A stretch of DNA of 64,000 nt, from assembly GCA_029532415.1 (NCBI GenBank), contig JAQOTA010000067.1, positions 186,001 to 250,000 on the forward strand, in the 5' to 3' direction. Below are positions 10,721-21,140 of this stretch, piece by piece; position 1 is the stretch's first letter, and each line of letters begins with the position of its first letter. The notes beneath the pieces were generated by a model. That model was not told the origin of the DNA, searched no databases, and saw only the letters and a list, made by a program, of their open reading frames with translations. This stretch comes from Marasmius tenuissimus. Lineage: Eukaryota; Basidiomycota; Agaricomycetes; Agaricales; Marasmiaceae. The position numbers and the translations under genes are program-made.

Positions 10721-13700
10721 CTAGTGAAATGTTAATCCTAAAGATTGCCTGAACAATTCGAACTTTGTTCTGCCAAGATTCTTCGTAAGAAGATCAGCAG
10801 GTTGTTTAGCAGTTTCAACAAAATAGATTTGAGTCTTTCCGTGTTCCACTGCTTCCCTGATAAAGTGGTATCGATTGTCGATGTGCTTTGTTCTTTTGTC
10901 AGTAGCTTCATTGCTGCTGAGAAAGATAGCGCCTTGGTTGTCGCTAACACATGGAACTAATCGAATAGGAAAGTTCAATTTGTTCAATAACGACTTCATC
11001 CAGCAAGCCTGACGTGTACAGTCAGATAGAGCCATATACTCTGCTTCCGTGGATGATAATGCAACCGTTTTCTGTTTCTGAGAGACCCAGCAAACTGGTG
11101 CATTGGCAAGCTTTACGATATATCCAGTCTGTGATCGACGATCATCTTTATCAGTTGCCCAATCAGAGTCAGCAAAGGCAAGTAGTCCTTGGTTGGATCC
11201 ACCATCGTAAATGAGTTCGTACTTTGCAGTGTGAACAAGGTATTTCACACTGCGGGCATTTTTCTGTCAAGTAGGACATGTCGTGGTGGTGTCAAGTAGG
11301 GCATGACGACATATGGTCTTGTACGGGGCCACTGTGACAAAAAACAAAGAATCAATGTTCATGTTTATTATCCGGTACTGGGACTTCTATACTCCGAAAA
11401 CTCATTTTCCCATTGAAAACAAGGACATTGAACTCAACAGTAACAAAGGGTCAGCTAAGTTCCAAATATGATCACTTAGCTATCGGGCTCGCGTAGCCAT
11501 GCGAAGTCCTTGCTAAGTGGACTTGATTCTTATCGCTGCATAACACATTCAATAGATAAAACATAGATTGTGCTATAATTGCTATGATTGTGTTCGAGGA
11601 CCACTGCCCTCGAGCACGTTCACAGTAATTGGGTGGAGTCAAGACTCAAGGCTTTGTGTGAAACACAAAATCAGTTGAGTATAGACGGAGAATAGTCGCG
11701 AAGTGTAGAAGAACCTTGTCTCTACCACCAAATCAATACTGATAAGGTCTACCTCTGCGGCCTGGCACCGCCATACCATTGCAGATGACTGTGGAGCACG
11801 CTCATAGTACAATTTAGAGCATATCATAAGGGTGTTCTCCGTCCTCTAAGCAGAAACAAAGAGGTGAGTGTGATACGAGCATAATTGCACTCATTTCGTC
11901 CGAAACCTCGAGCACATCTGCGGCGACTGGGTGCATAGGGTGCAGCATCGGGATGGGGTGTTCAAACAAGACGGTCATACTCATATTATATTCGAGAATC
12001 AATTGCTTTAATTAATTAATTCAATCCCGAATTCCAAATTTGGGACGCCGCGAGTCTGAGTACCACCCGGAGGGTGGTCCGCAAATCATGATTTATACAA
12101 CGGAATAAACAGACAGAAAAATACCATCCTTCCTTTGTTTCCGGTCACAGTGGCCCTGCACAAGACCATATGCTGTCATGCCAGTGTCATGCCCTACTTG
12201 ACACCACCACGACATGTCCTACTTGACAGAAAAATGCCCGCAGTGTCACGATGTAAAGTGCCTTCTGGAGGTGTTCCTGATTAGGATTAGCTCCATACTG
12301 TGACATCTTGATTACAGCAAAGGATATGTCTGGTCTCGTTCCGAGAGCCAAGTAAAGTAATGATCCAATAACCGATTGGAATCTATGCCTAATCTCGGGA
12401 TTAACCTCCCCCTGGTTTTGGGTTGGGTTATAGCCTTCTGGCAAAGGCGTATATGCCGTTTTGGCGTTCAGAACTCCGAATTTACGAATTATCTTTTCAA
12501 GATAGTCTCGCTGATCAAGAATCAGTCTGCGATTCTTCTGATCTCGAGTAATTCACATTCGTAGAAATTCTGTTGGCTCGCCTAGATCTCGGCATTCCCA
12601 GATTTTCATGAATTCGCTTTTTAGTCTGTTGACAAGGTTGCGATCAGAACCCATAAATAAAGCATCGTCGACATAGACGACGGCAATGACCATATTGCCA
12701 TTCTTATTGAAGACATATACGCCAGCATCGGATAAGCATTGTTTGAATCCCAGTCGTTTCATGGATTCAGTACATTGACGCCACCAGGCACGAGAAGCCT
12801 GTTTTAATCCGTACAATGCTTTGTGTAACCTCCAAACCTTGCTGGAGTCCGTAACGAAGCCTTCAGGTTGTTCCATGTAAATCTCCTCATCTAAGGCACC
12901 ATAAAGAAAAGCTGTTTTAACGTCTAGCGCAGAGATCTCCCAATCTTCAAGCGCTGCTAGTGCCAATAGAAGTCGTACGGTTTCGAATCGTACTACAGGA
13001 GAGAACAACTCGTTATAGTCTATCCCTTGTTTCTGCGAAAATCCTTTCGCAACAAGCCTTGCCTTTTTTCGGCCATCAGACTTGATGTCAAATACCCAGC
13101 GGGATTTCACCGCTTTTCAGCCTTTAGGTAGTGTGACCACATCAAAGACATTTCTATCCTTGAGTGATTGTAATTCCAGTCTGCATGCTGCTTCCCAAGA
13201 TGGTCGTTCATCTTTAGGACGCTTCTGGACTTGTTTGTATGTCCATTCACGAACGTTATCATAACTACTGGCTTGAAAACCATATAGTTGATATCCGTTA
13301 TTCAGCAAGTAAACCAAGTAATTTTCTCCCCCTTGCTGAGCAAGATCGCTCATATCGTCATCCGTATCCATAGGAGCGGCTGGATCAGGAACCCTATTTG
13401 GTATTGTTTCAGGTTCATTTGTAGGATTAATCTGACTTTGCCAGCGCGCTTGAGATTCGATATCGCATTCGATTTCAGCAGGATGTCGATTTCCATAAAC
13501 ATTAAACGGACGGTTGGGAGTTACTCTATTCCTTGGAGGGTTTCTTCTGACAGCTGCTTGTGGAGGAGCTCGTAAGTTCTCCCACTCATCATAGTCAGCT
13601 TGGCGAAATCCAAATGGATTTGTCCATCCAGAAGAACCAGCAGACCGTGGATCCGGACCATACTGATTAGGATTATGATCGGAGCCTTTTGGTGATCCGA

Positions 13701-13850
13701 ATCCATCAGTATTTGAATGATTGCCGTTGTGCACATCATCGCTTTTATCATCCGGGATAGGATCCAAGGGAGGATCTCCCCCAGGCTGATGATCGTCATC
13801 ATCTGATCCTGGTGGAGGTGGAGGATTGAAGAAATCACTTACAAACAAAA
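10721..13850 (-). pseudogene. Copia Pol fragment: linker, reverse transcriptase, RNase H
   Basis: Reading leftward from 13850 there is a Pro/Asp-rich linker, then RT with KARLVAKGF, DVKTAFLYG and the catalytic VVYVDDALF, then RNase H with ADSDWATD, ALSSTEAEY and KHIDNRYHFIRE. The frame is interrupted by TGA at 13117-13119 (before KAVKSRWVF), by TGA at 12553-12555, and by the 998-bp element at 11248-12245. Removing that element with one TCA duplication restores the frame exactly (KALYIV joined to KYLVHT). Both stops are TGA where related elements usually have arginine, which fits CGA to TGA transitions. Confidence 0.9.
11248..12245. mobile_element. Non-autonomous CMC (CACTA-like) DNA transposon, 998 bp
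   Basis: Terminal inverted repeats begin CACTGCGGGCATTTTTCTG and match perfectly for 60 bp, then with one gap for about 30 more. The target duplication is TCA (11245-11247 and 12246-12248). A 3-bp duplication with CACTG ends is characteristic of CACTA/CMC elements. Inside each terminus the motif GTCAAGTAGGRCATG occurs twice as a direct repeat, a likely transposase-binding site. No transposase is encoded. A - strand stretch near 11925-11975 resembles host array sequence (see findings). Confidence 0.88.
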
Positions 13851-13855
13851 AAGTA

Positions 13856-14290
13856 TGACTGGAACGGTAGACAATATGCATGGGAACGTGGATATCCCCC
13901 ATTGGTACCAGGTGAGTTGTGATTCTTGTTTATGTACCGACTTGATGGCTCATTTCTGGCTCTTCAGGTGATCCTTTCAAAGCCGCAGCTCGTAACTCAA
14001 ACAAGTCGAGTACAGACAAAAACTCGAACCACGTGTTCTCAACAGGTAAGCCGTGGCTAGTATCAGAGAATCAAGAATTCATCACCCCTGTCCTCTTCAA
14101 AGATGTTGACACTCGCCCTCGGATACGACCCAAAACAAATCTCCGAATCATCAGGTACATGCAGATCATCAAGACCACTGGAAAGTCATCTCGGGGGCTC
14201 ATGCGGTCGACTGGGAGGTCCAGACCGAATTCTTCAGCTTTGGCTACCCCAGTCCGAGTGAGCGGAGCCAAAAGAATAAGAAGATCGTGA
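13856..14290 (+). pseudogene. Array family 3' fragment (end of exon 8, exons 9-10)
   Basis: The segment 13856-13911 matches the end of exon 8 (GRQYAWERGY), followed by a GT-AG intron, exon 9 at 13968-14045 and exon 10 at 14103-14290, ending in TGA. The frame is still open and exon lengths (78 and 188 nt) equal those of the copy at 46598. Its basic tail also belongs to that copy's class (motifs RPKTN, IIKTTGKSSRGLMRSTGR). Exons 1-7, most of exon 8 and the promoter were lost when the copia element and a deletion removed them. Confidence 0.85.
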
Positions 14291-16619
14291 TATACGCACA
14301 TGTAGCCCCCATGTCATATTCGTTCAGTCCGTGACTTCTCAATTCCAGTAACCCGCAGTCTAGTATATAAATTCAATGGGACCAAACCTGGATAAGAATA
14401 CTCTTGAAGAATAACCTTGCAGATAGCTCTTGGAATATCAAGACTTCCGATCAAACAGGAAGGAAGTTTGCCTCTCGAGTCTGTGTCTGAAGGACGAGGC
14501 TTATAACAAACAGTCTACATCATGAACAGACGACCATATGTCACCATACAGTCACTGTGAATAGGCAGTTGAATCTGGCACGGAGTCTACAGAATAATCA
14601 CGTATGATTCGGTACGTGGAGTGATCTGGGAAGGTTTCCTGTCGACTTCATGTCCGTGGGCTGTAGGTAACAGTAGTGGTCTCACGTGAGTGTAGTGTAA
14701 GAACAGAGGTCTCGAATACGTATCGTTTGGATCGGCCTACTCATGACTTGTTTTGTTGGCATTGTTGTTCATATATCGTTGATCAGCTTTATCCTTTGAT
14801 ACTTGACAGGGCTCGAACACACCTGAAAGATCCCGGGGCAAAGCAAGACAGATGATACCTTCAATATTCAATAATTCTGTTCTATCCTAAAAAGCTGAAT
14901 GAGTTTGAGCGCATCGAGACCTTCGGGCACATGCTTACTACAGATCGAGTAGAGGTTAGACCGTAAAGGAGGTGACCTTGCTGCTGATCTAATGTACTTG
15001 AACAGTTGAACAGCAAACGATTGGCGCCTTTTCAGTCAATCGTATACGGGAAGTGGGGGAGCGAGCCGCCGTAAAATGATCTAGTATAGCCAAAATTTGA
15101 GTTTGTTGACCGCCGGAGTTCTAGAACCAAATGAATCAGGATCTAAGCCGCCCGGGAGACATGAACGGATAGCGTATCTGGCGCCATTGCTGTTTCATAT
15201 ACGTTCTTTAGACCTGACCTCAACGCGATAGCAACGCCAATCCCAACAAAACAATGAGCAAGGCCGTCGGTAACCCCCCAAAAATCCGACGTTCACTCTA
15301 TTTGGAACTCCAACCCGGGTGGTTTGCCCCTTGAAGATTAATTCATTCAAGCTAGCAGCAGCCCGAAGCGATTGTGATAGTGAGTGGTCAAGGAATGTAA
15401 AGAAAGTGGATGGCCCGTCGACTGTCACGGTCAGGGGAATGAAGGGAAAACAGGCTGATCAGAGCGCGGTCATACCGTTGGCATGAGTTGGTACAATGAG
15501 TATCGTCTTCCGTCCATCTGGCTTTGGCCGCTGATTTGACTCGACCCAGAAAGCAGACATAATTGCTCTATATTACCTTTAGCCTCTTGTTGAGAAGACT
15601 CTTGTACTCCACTTTGTTACGAGGTGCGTGATTATGGCGTCAAACGATTGTCAGGTGTCAAAGAGATGAACTAATTAGGTCTCGTTGAAATCCGCCAGGA
15701 GTAAGCAGCCAGCAAGTGAAAGTGAATAAAAGTCGAGTTGGGAAAGGGGAAAATGGAAGACAAGTGATCTGAGGAGTTGAAATCAGTCTTCTGGGTGTGA
15801 TTAAAGTCGCACAAGTTCTGGAGCTGCTCTGAGAGAATTGGAAAGTATATGATTTGTTGACAATCGGTACCGGGAACTAGACAAATTCATCCTTATTATA
15901 ATGAGCCACGCATACCTAGACCATTCGATAGTGTTCGTGCCGCTGGGACCAGTGAATTGTCACTCGAGGAGGCAAGTACGGTATTTTCTTTCACTCTTCT
16001 CTGTTCAGATGACGTATTTACAGGCTTCCTCGGCGTCCTGGTTTGACGCGAACGAACCTCGTCTAAGCGTACTCTCAGAAACGCTCATTGATTATGTGCA
16101 CAATGCCAAGTGGATGAGGCTCGTCGGCTCTCTCTCAACCTCCTTATCGCTATGGATGATATTATACGTGTGTTTGAGGCATTTCAGTATCTATATTCAA
16201 TAGTCCAGACTTCAATGAACACTCGTTTACAAAAATCTTCGCCCGAGACCATCGTCTTTGAATACCTTCAGAAACGCTCTGCACTGTCGGTACCTCTCAA
16301 ATTTATTTCGTTTTGGCGATGCCAAACCTCGGCGCTACTAGTCTTGATTATTACATGGCCTCGGTGTAGATAACACCATAGGGGCGTTTTGGGTCATTTT
16401 TCTATTGCCGTCCGGGCTTACAACTCGCTCAATGCGCAGAAATCTCGCACTCATCGGAATCAGCCTCGGCTCTATAGTTGTACATAGAGAAATACGTAGT
16501 AGGGAACGTTGCCAAGTATTCGTGGCTGGCGATTGGAAGATAAGTAGGAGTGTTGATTATCCGAGTGGCACGTAGTCCAGTAACCGATAATTGAAGATCT
16601 CCGCTATACTGTGAATAGA
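14291..16619. repeat. Type beta downstream flank after the 3' fragment
   Basis: Collinear with 48920-50850 after the intact copy at 46598, for example the block around 14600 with 49265 and 15030 with 50470. Small frames such as 15195-15428 (-) and 15901-16203 (+) lack conserved frames in the paralogous flank. The rest shows nothing I can name. Confidence 0.5.
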
Positions 16620-16910
16620 TTAGACAGGGAGAATTGCAACGGCGACAGACACATACGAAAGGACTTGTATCGTGAAGACGTGAAGAGTGATACTGTTCAT
16701 GTGTTCAGAACTGACGGCGTATCGGGTGCCCAAATCATATGACTCACCTGCACACAGCAATATAAGATTTGTTGATATGACGTAAAATGTTAGTGCATGG
16801 CGAAAGTTGCGGTGCCACAAGTGCCTAATCCCGACAATGAGAAGAGTGGTGTTGCATCCTGAGCGAGAGAAAGTATAAGCCAATATTATCCCCACACATT
16901 CAGTGAACAC
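16620..16910 (-). pseudogene. Possible multi-pass membrane protein remnant
   Basis: On the - strand this encodes hydrophobic stretches (ECVGIILAYTF, ALTFYVISTNLILLCA, VLSYVSVAVAILPV) separated by short basic loops, as in a multi-pass membrane protein. A 37-bp GTGAGT...CAG segment near 16709-16746 could be an intron. No start or upstream exons remain, and transposon sequence begins nearby on the right. The family is not recognised. Confidence 0.3.
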
Positions 16911-17062
16911 CAGCGAACCTATGTGGATCCGATCAGCGTCTGACGGCGATGATCTGGATACAGCAGGATGGTATCCTTAGATCAGACGCTGTACACACTC
17001 AGTCTCATAGTTGATAATCAGCCAATGAGAACGCACTATTAGGATGAAGTACCGCGGTCAGG
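16911..17062. other. Junction between array flank and transposon block
   Basis: Short AT-balanced spacer in which a motif with GATCAGACGCT recurs in direct and inverted forms (about 16929, 16980, 17097). It may mark an old element boundary, but I could not place one. Confidence 0.25.
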
Positions 17063-19175
17063 TCAAGGGAGAATGGCAAAGTCTGAATAGATGATGATCA
17101 GACGCTGGCCAACGCTCGTCAGGTTGAACTCGGTTGATAACCAGAGAATGGGGAGTTGGGCCATGATCTCCCCCTGGAAAGAAAGCATCCTATCCAAGGT
17201 GTAACCTTCACCGTACACACACTTGATAGGGCAATTCGGATCTGTTGGGTGCTTCCAGAAAAGTTTGTAGGGATTGAGACAAAACTCCGCAGAATACGGC
17301 TCGCTCATTTCCGTCCTGATGGCATCGAAAGGTAGTCGATGCCACGCTCCTCTGACGCACACTGTTGGCACATCTTCTTTGGCCACCTTGAATTAGTGTT
17401 GCCCACGGCTGGCTTGGCTTGGCTTCAGCTTGGCTCGGAACAGCTTGGCTCGGGTGTGGCTCACAAGCCACCCGCAGCATGCGGCTTTGGCTTGAAAGCT
17501 GCTCAAGCCGGCTCAGCCACGGCTTGAGCTACCAAAATTTCCCGTTTCATTTAATGTAATTTCGTCAGACTCAATCCACTGTAAAATGTATATTTTGGGT
17601 GTTTTCTACCTGGAGATGCCAAACAACAAGTTGAGGAGTCTAATTACACGTGCAAGAGCAGGTCCTGGGTGGATATCAGGGTTTGGACCGTGGCTGTACA
17701 GGAACCCGGGTCTGACATGTGTCAGACCTCGTGGCGTGTCAAAGCGAATATACATGACATGCTGGTCTGGGGAGTTTTTGTGTGCAGTGGAGAAGTGTTG
17801 TATAATAATGAATATGATAATCTATAGAAATTTTCACTGTATCTCTACTTTGGGGAATCGACTGGCTCAAGCTGGCTGAGCTGGCTCCAAGCCAAGCTGG
17901 ACAACCGGCTCCAATGGAGCCATTTTTGGCACTGGCTTGGCTTGGCTTGGCTTTAAGCCGGCTCAGCCGCGGCTCCAGCCAAGCCATAGGTAACCCTACC
18001 TTGAATCCTGCCCGAGGCAGACTGACTTCAACCTCACCACTTCTCCATTTGTCATGATGTTTGAACGGAAGTCTAGCTGGTTCTGCGGACTCCAGGTGCT
18101 TGTAAACACGTTGCGCCTTGCATTGCGCACTGAAATCAAGTAAATCGGCCTGGTCAAAGGCGGCTTGGAGGATCACATTGTGGACAAGATGATCCAAGTC
18201 TGTTTTTGACTTGGTTTGTCCTGATCCATGATGCCATTTCATGAGGAGGGCTGTTGTGGCATTGGGATGGGGATGATACAGATTGCCTTCTCCACCTTCT
18301 TTGTCCGCTGGCGGTGGTGGCGGTTCGTCCCCTCCTTTGACTCCATTATCCCTGTGTTTGTTGGATAATATACCAAACACCCTATCTGGTTGACGAGGTG
18401 CTGCATTGGGCAGCATGTCTGCTGTATCCTGAAGAGTATTGCTCCAGTCAATGTCATTCAGAGGCATGAAGTACTGATGTACTTTGAATAGACCAGCATT
18501 GTTGGGACTGGACATAAATACAGGAATGCGCTCACGCTCGCAATCATGTGATGGTGCGCAAGGCTGTACTTGGGGATGTGGAGGGGAATCTGGACATGGC
18601 AGGGACTCTATACATGTAGGTTCTGTTGGTAGGGGATGCTCAAGACGCTCAATCTTGTGTAGATCTTTGTTCTCAAAGATGATAAAGTCATCGAACTTGT
18701 TGGGGTACTGTCTCTGACATAGAAGACACTCAAGCTGAGACTAAACATAATAACAATGATGAGTACTGGACTGCTTGAGAAGAGAATTTGAAAAAACACA
18801 TACCCGAGTCGGTTGAACATCTTCCATAGGCACGCTGAGATCATCGATGGCTTCTTGAAGCACTTCAGTAGGTTCATTGCCAGGTTCTACAGGACCGTGA
18901 GCTGGTTCTTTGAGGTCAACAGATGGCTGTGAAGGCCGTTCGTCATGAACTGGCCCTATAGATGATTCTGGAGCACCAGTAGAGAGCTCTCCAGATTCGA
19001 TAGGTGGTCCCAGAGGCATCAACTCAATAGATGGCCCTGGAAGCGTGACACCAGGCTCAGGTGCATGTAGAGTTGGTATGCTTGTGGGAACAGGAGGCTT
19101 TGCCTTGCAATAATGCAAGTGCATCTTCACGGATTTGAACGTCTGTTGGCAGTACGGACATTGTTGATTGGGCAT
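17063..19175 (-). pseudogene. Plavaka-like transposase, 5' part only, split by a hAT element
   Basis: Exon 1 (18804-19175) starts MPNQQCPYCQQTF, a C2H2 zinc finger (C-x2-C then H-x4-C) like those at the start of Plavaka transposases. It continues through a Pro/Glu-rich linker. After a GT-AG intron (18741-18803) exon 2 runs leftward with NAGLFKV, then a segment like the LDRLVHNVI-type block, then NPYKLFWKHP and GEIMAQLP. These order and motifs match the Plavaka clade of CACTA/CMC transposases in mushrooms. The frame is interrupted by the hAT insertion at 17394-17998; excision with one target copy restores it (AGFK joined to VAKEDV). The protein stops at 17063 before the DDE catalytic core, so it is truncated at about half normal length or less. 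Confidence 0.75.
17394..17998. mobile_element. Non-autonomous hAT element, 605 bp
   Basis: The element is flanked by the 8-bp duplication CCTTGAAT (17386-17393 and 17999-18006), as expected for hAT. Ends are TAGTGTTGCC and, inverted, TAGGGTTACC. Both subterminal regions are crowded with GGCTTGGCT/AGCCAAGCC repeats, a likely transposase-binding array. There is no transposase. It inserted into the Plavaka-like gene without loss of target sequence. Confidence 0.88.
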
Positions 19176-19375
19176 TGCAGAAGCTACAGCAAAAAGAAAA
19201 AGAACTGTCAGCACACATGCCAACGGTCTCAATGTTCATAGAATGAAAGAGAATTTAAACAGGCCATCTGCCCTTGATTTCACTTGTATTGTAGCCTAGA
19301 ACATTGTATTATAATTCTACATGATTATTATATACTGTACTGACCAAAACATACCTTGGTTGAAGGGCACTGAAC
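19176..19375. other. Intergenic region between divergent transposon genes
   Basis: AT-rich spacer between the - strand Plavaka-like gene and the + strand decayed gene. No core promoter element stands out. Confidence 0.35.
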
Positions 19376-20680
19376 CACGATGGTGGTGGTCCCAAAGAAA
19401 GTGATGAGATTGAGGACGAGGATGAGAACAAGAAAGACGAATGTTGCACACGAATGATTGCGAATGTTATTCCCGCGAGTTTGCGAGCAGACACTGCTGC
19501 TGCTGGCAGCAGCACTCCCAATCTTCCAATGGATCCTGAACCTATGAGAACTGCAGAACCAGACCCTTTGCCAATGCCAGCCCAGACCGCTGAAGATCCT
19601 GAACCCGTATTTGGACCTGACTTGGGTCCTGAAGAAACTGGAACCAGGCCAATGTACACTGGACACGATCCTTGGTTAGGCACCAAGGTCTGGGTCATTG
19701 GGTCGTTCTCCAAAGCATGCTTGGGAACAGTCCGAGGCGTCCATATCAACTGGGGGCCGCTGGGAAAGGTTATCGACATGACTCCTGAAGCGGACCTCAG
19801 CAACGTAAAATCCAGTCTCCTGCTCAACATAGAACTCAATGTCGTGCAAGACGGCCGGGCTCAGCCTATCAAACACATCGACTACTGACACGTTGTCGAG
19901 GAGAAAAGTCTTCTCCATCCAAACTGTTGGCAGTCACTCAACCATTACCATGAAGTATGATACCTCTGACCTGACCTCCCCAATCCAGATGTTTGTCTTC
20001 AGACATTCGACAAGCTACCCGTAAACCTCAATTCAATAACTTGTTCTCGCAGTGCTACACCACCTCCTCAAATTCATCCTACAATGCAAGATTGCCACGA
20101 CACCTGGAACCCTCTCTTGGAGCTGGCCCCAACTGAGTGAGACCACCGGATCCTCCATCCAAAATTGGCTGGCTTGCACATCCAGGTCTGAATCGTTGGT
20201 GGGCCTCACGACTCTGGAGACAAGAGCGTCTACATCAAGCCTGTTTCCCAAACCCACAGCGTTGAAGTTGAATACAAACCAGGGAAAGGGAGATTGGCAG
20301 TTGCTCATACCATCCCTCATCACCGCATTGCTTGCTCGCTGGAGGCTATTAAGGCCAGCACGGAAACTTCGCTCATGGTAGTAATGGCCAGCTTGGACTC
20401 GAAGGTAGGGAAGCTTGTTCATCGTATCCATACACTTTACCTAGGAGAGCAGAAGCCAGAGAATGAGTGGATCACGGGAGGTGTCATTGAGAGAGAGAAC
20501 AAAGAAGATAGCCTTACCGAAGAGACTCTCAAGCTCCAACTACACCTTCACATCGTGAGGGTGAAGGAGTCAGCTCAACAAAAAGCTGTGGCAAAGCAAT
20601 ACATGCATGCTGCCAGGGAGGTGGCTAGAATAAAGTATGCTCATAGACCAGAGGTTCAACTTTACGCTACTTCTGCATAA
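19376..20680 (+). pseudogene. Decayed transposon-associated gene with KOW/Spt5-like segments
   Basis: The + strand frame starts with an acidic run (19412-19432, DEIEDEDE) and a Pro-rich region. It then has a segment (PWLGTKVWVIG ... GTVRGVH) resembling KOW-type beta-barrels. A later part, VHRIHTLYLG then an acidic charged tail, also matches a gene often seen beside transposons in mushroom genomes. It is broken by TGA codons at 19886, 19958, 20138 and 20189, and by at least one apparent frame or intron gap near 19960-20050. I infer the KOW relationship from memory of the family; it needs a profile search. Function unknown. Confidence 0.4.
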
Positions 20681-21140
20681 TTTCTGGTGGTATTTACAAT
20701 TTTGTCTAGCTACTGTTTATCGGGAATCCAGCTTCATTACCTATTGCGATCTGTGTGACGTATGTGATGTATGTGACTGACCAACGTGACTTGACCGACA
20801 CGGCTGGCCTGACACAATTTAAAACTCCACTGGCTCAGCCTATGAATCCCCCCTCCCAATCCTCCCTTCCTTGTCTCTTGTTTGTTGGAAAACTTCGACC
20901 GGCCATATAAGGGTACTGCCCATATTTGGCCTTTCAATCCCCATTTATGGGGGGTTCTCCGACTAATGATGCCCCATATATGGAGCCTTATAAGCGAATT
21001 TCGGCTTATATACCCTTTTCTGGAAAGAGTTACCCAGAAAAGGCCTTATTAGGTCATTGGGCAGTTTTGTGACATTCCTCTACCACCACCATCCCTGCAT
21101 ATCCTCCTCTCTCCTCATGTCTACTGCAGCTTGTCATTGA
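20681..21140 (+). promoter_or_regulatory. 5' region of the DUF6698-like gene, with hairpins
   Basis: The region contains several copies of CCATATATGG-like boxes (about 20902-20981), an imperfect palindrome around ATAAGC...GCTTAT (about 20990-21009) and a perfect 10-bp hairpin CCTTTTCTGG/CCAGAAAAGG at 21014-21043. It precedes the ATG at 21141. It may be a promoter or the subterminal region of an element. Confidence 0.3.

Larger units (their letters stand above)
10190..13855 (-). mobile_element. Ty1/copia retrotransposon, 5'-truncated, with nested CMC insertion
   Basis: The - strand element keeps, in reading order, the integrase-RT linker, reverse transcriptase, RNase H, a polypurine tract (rev-comp of 10686-10696) and a 3' LTR. 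Gag, protease and most of integrase are absent, and so is the 5' LTR. The right edge at about 13855 abuts exon 8 of an array gene copy, and the left edge near 10175-10240 abuts type III flank of the same array. A deletion that removed the 5' half of the element together with the host gene explains this. Two in-frame TGA codons and a 998-bp insertion make it inactive. The left boundary is approximate. Confidence 0.85.

Noticed and set aside
12553..13119. Programmed TGA readthrough in copia
   Set aside because: Two separate TGA codons, a nested insertion and loss of the 5' half make simple decay more likely.
17394..17998. Protein encoded within the hAT element (part of frame 17739-18515)
   Set aside because: The frame only continues from the interrupted Plavaka gene into the insertion.
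19309..19839. 176-codon - strand frame
   Set aside because: It is antisense to the decayed KOW-like gene, is Ser/Val-rich and has no recognisable motif.
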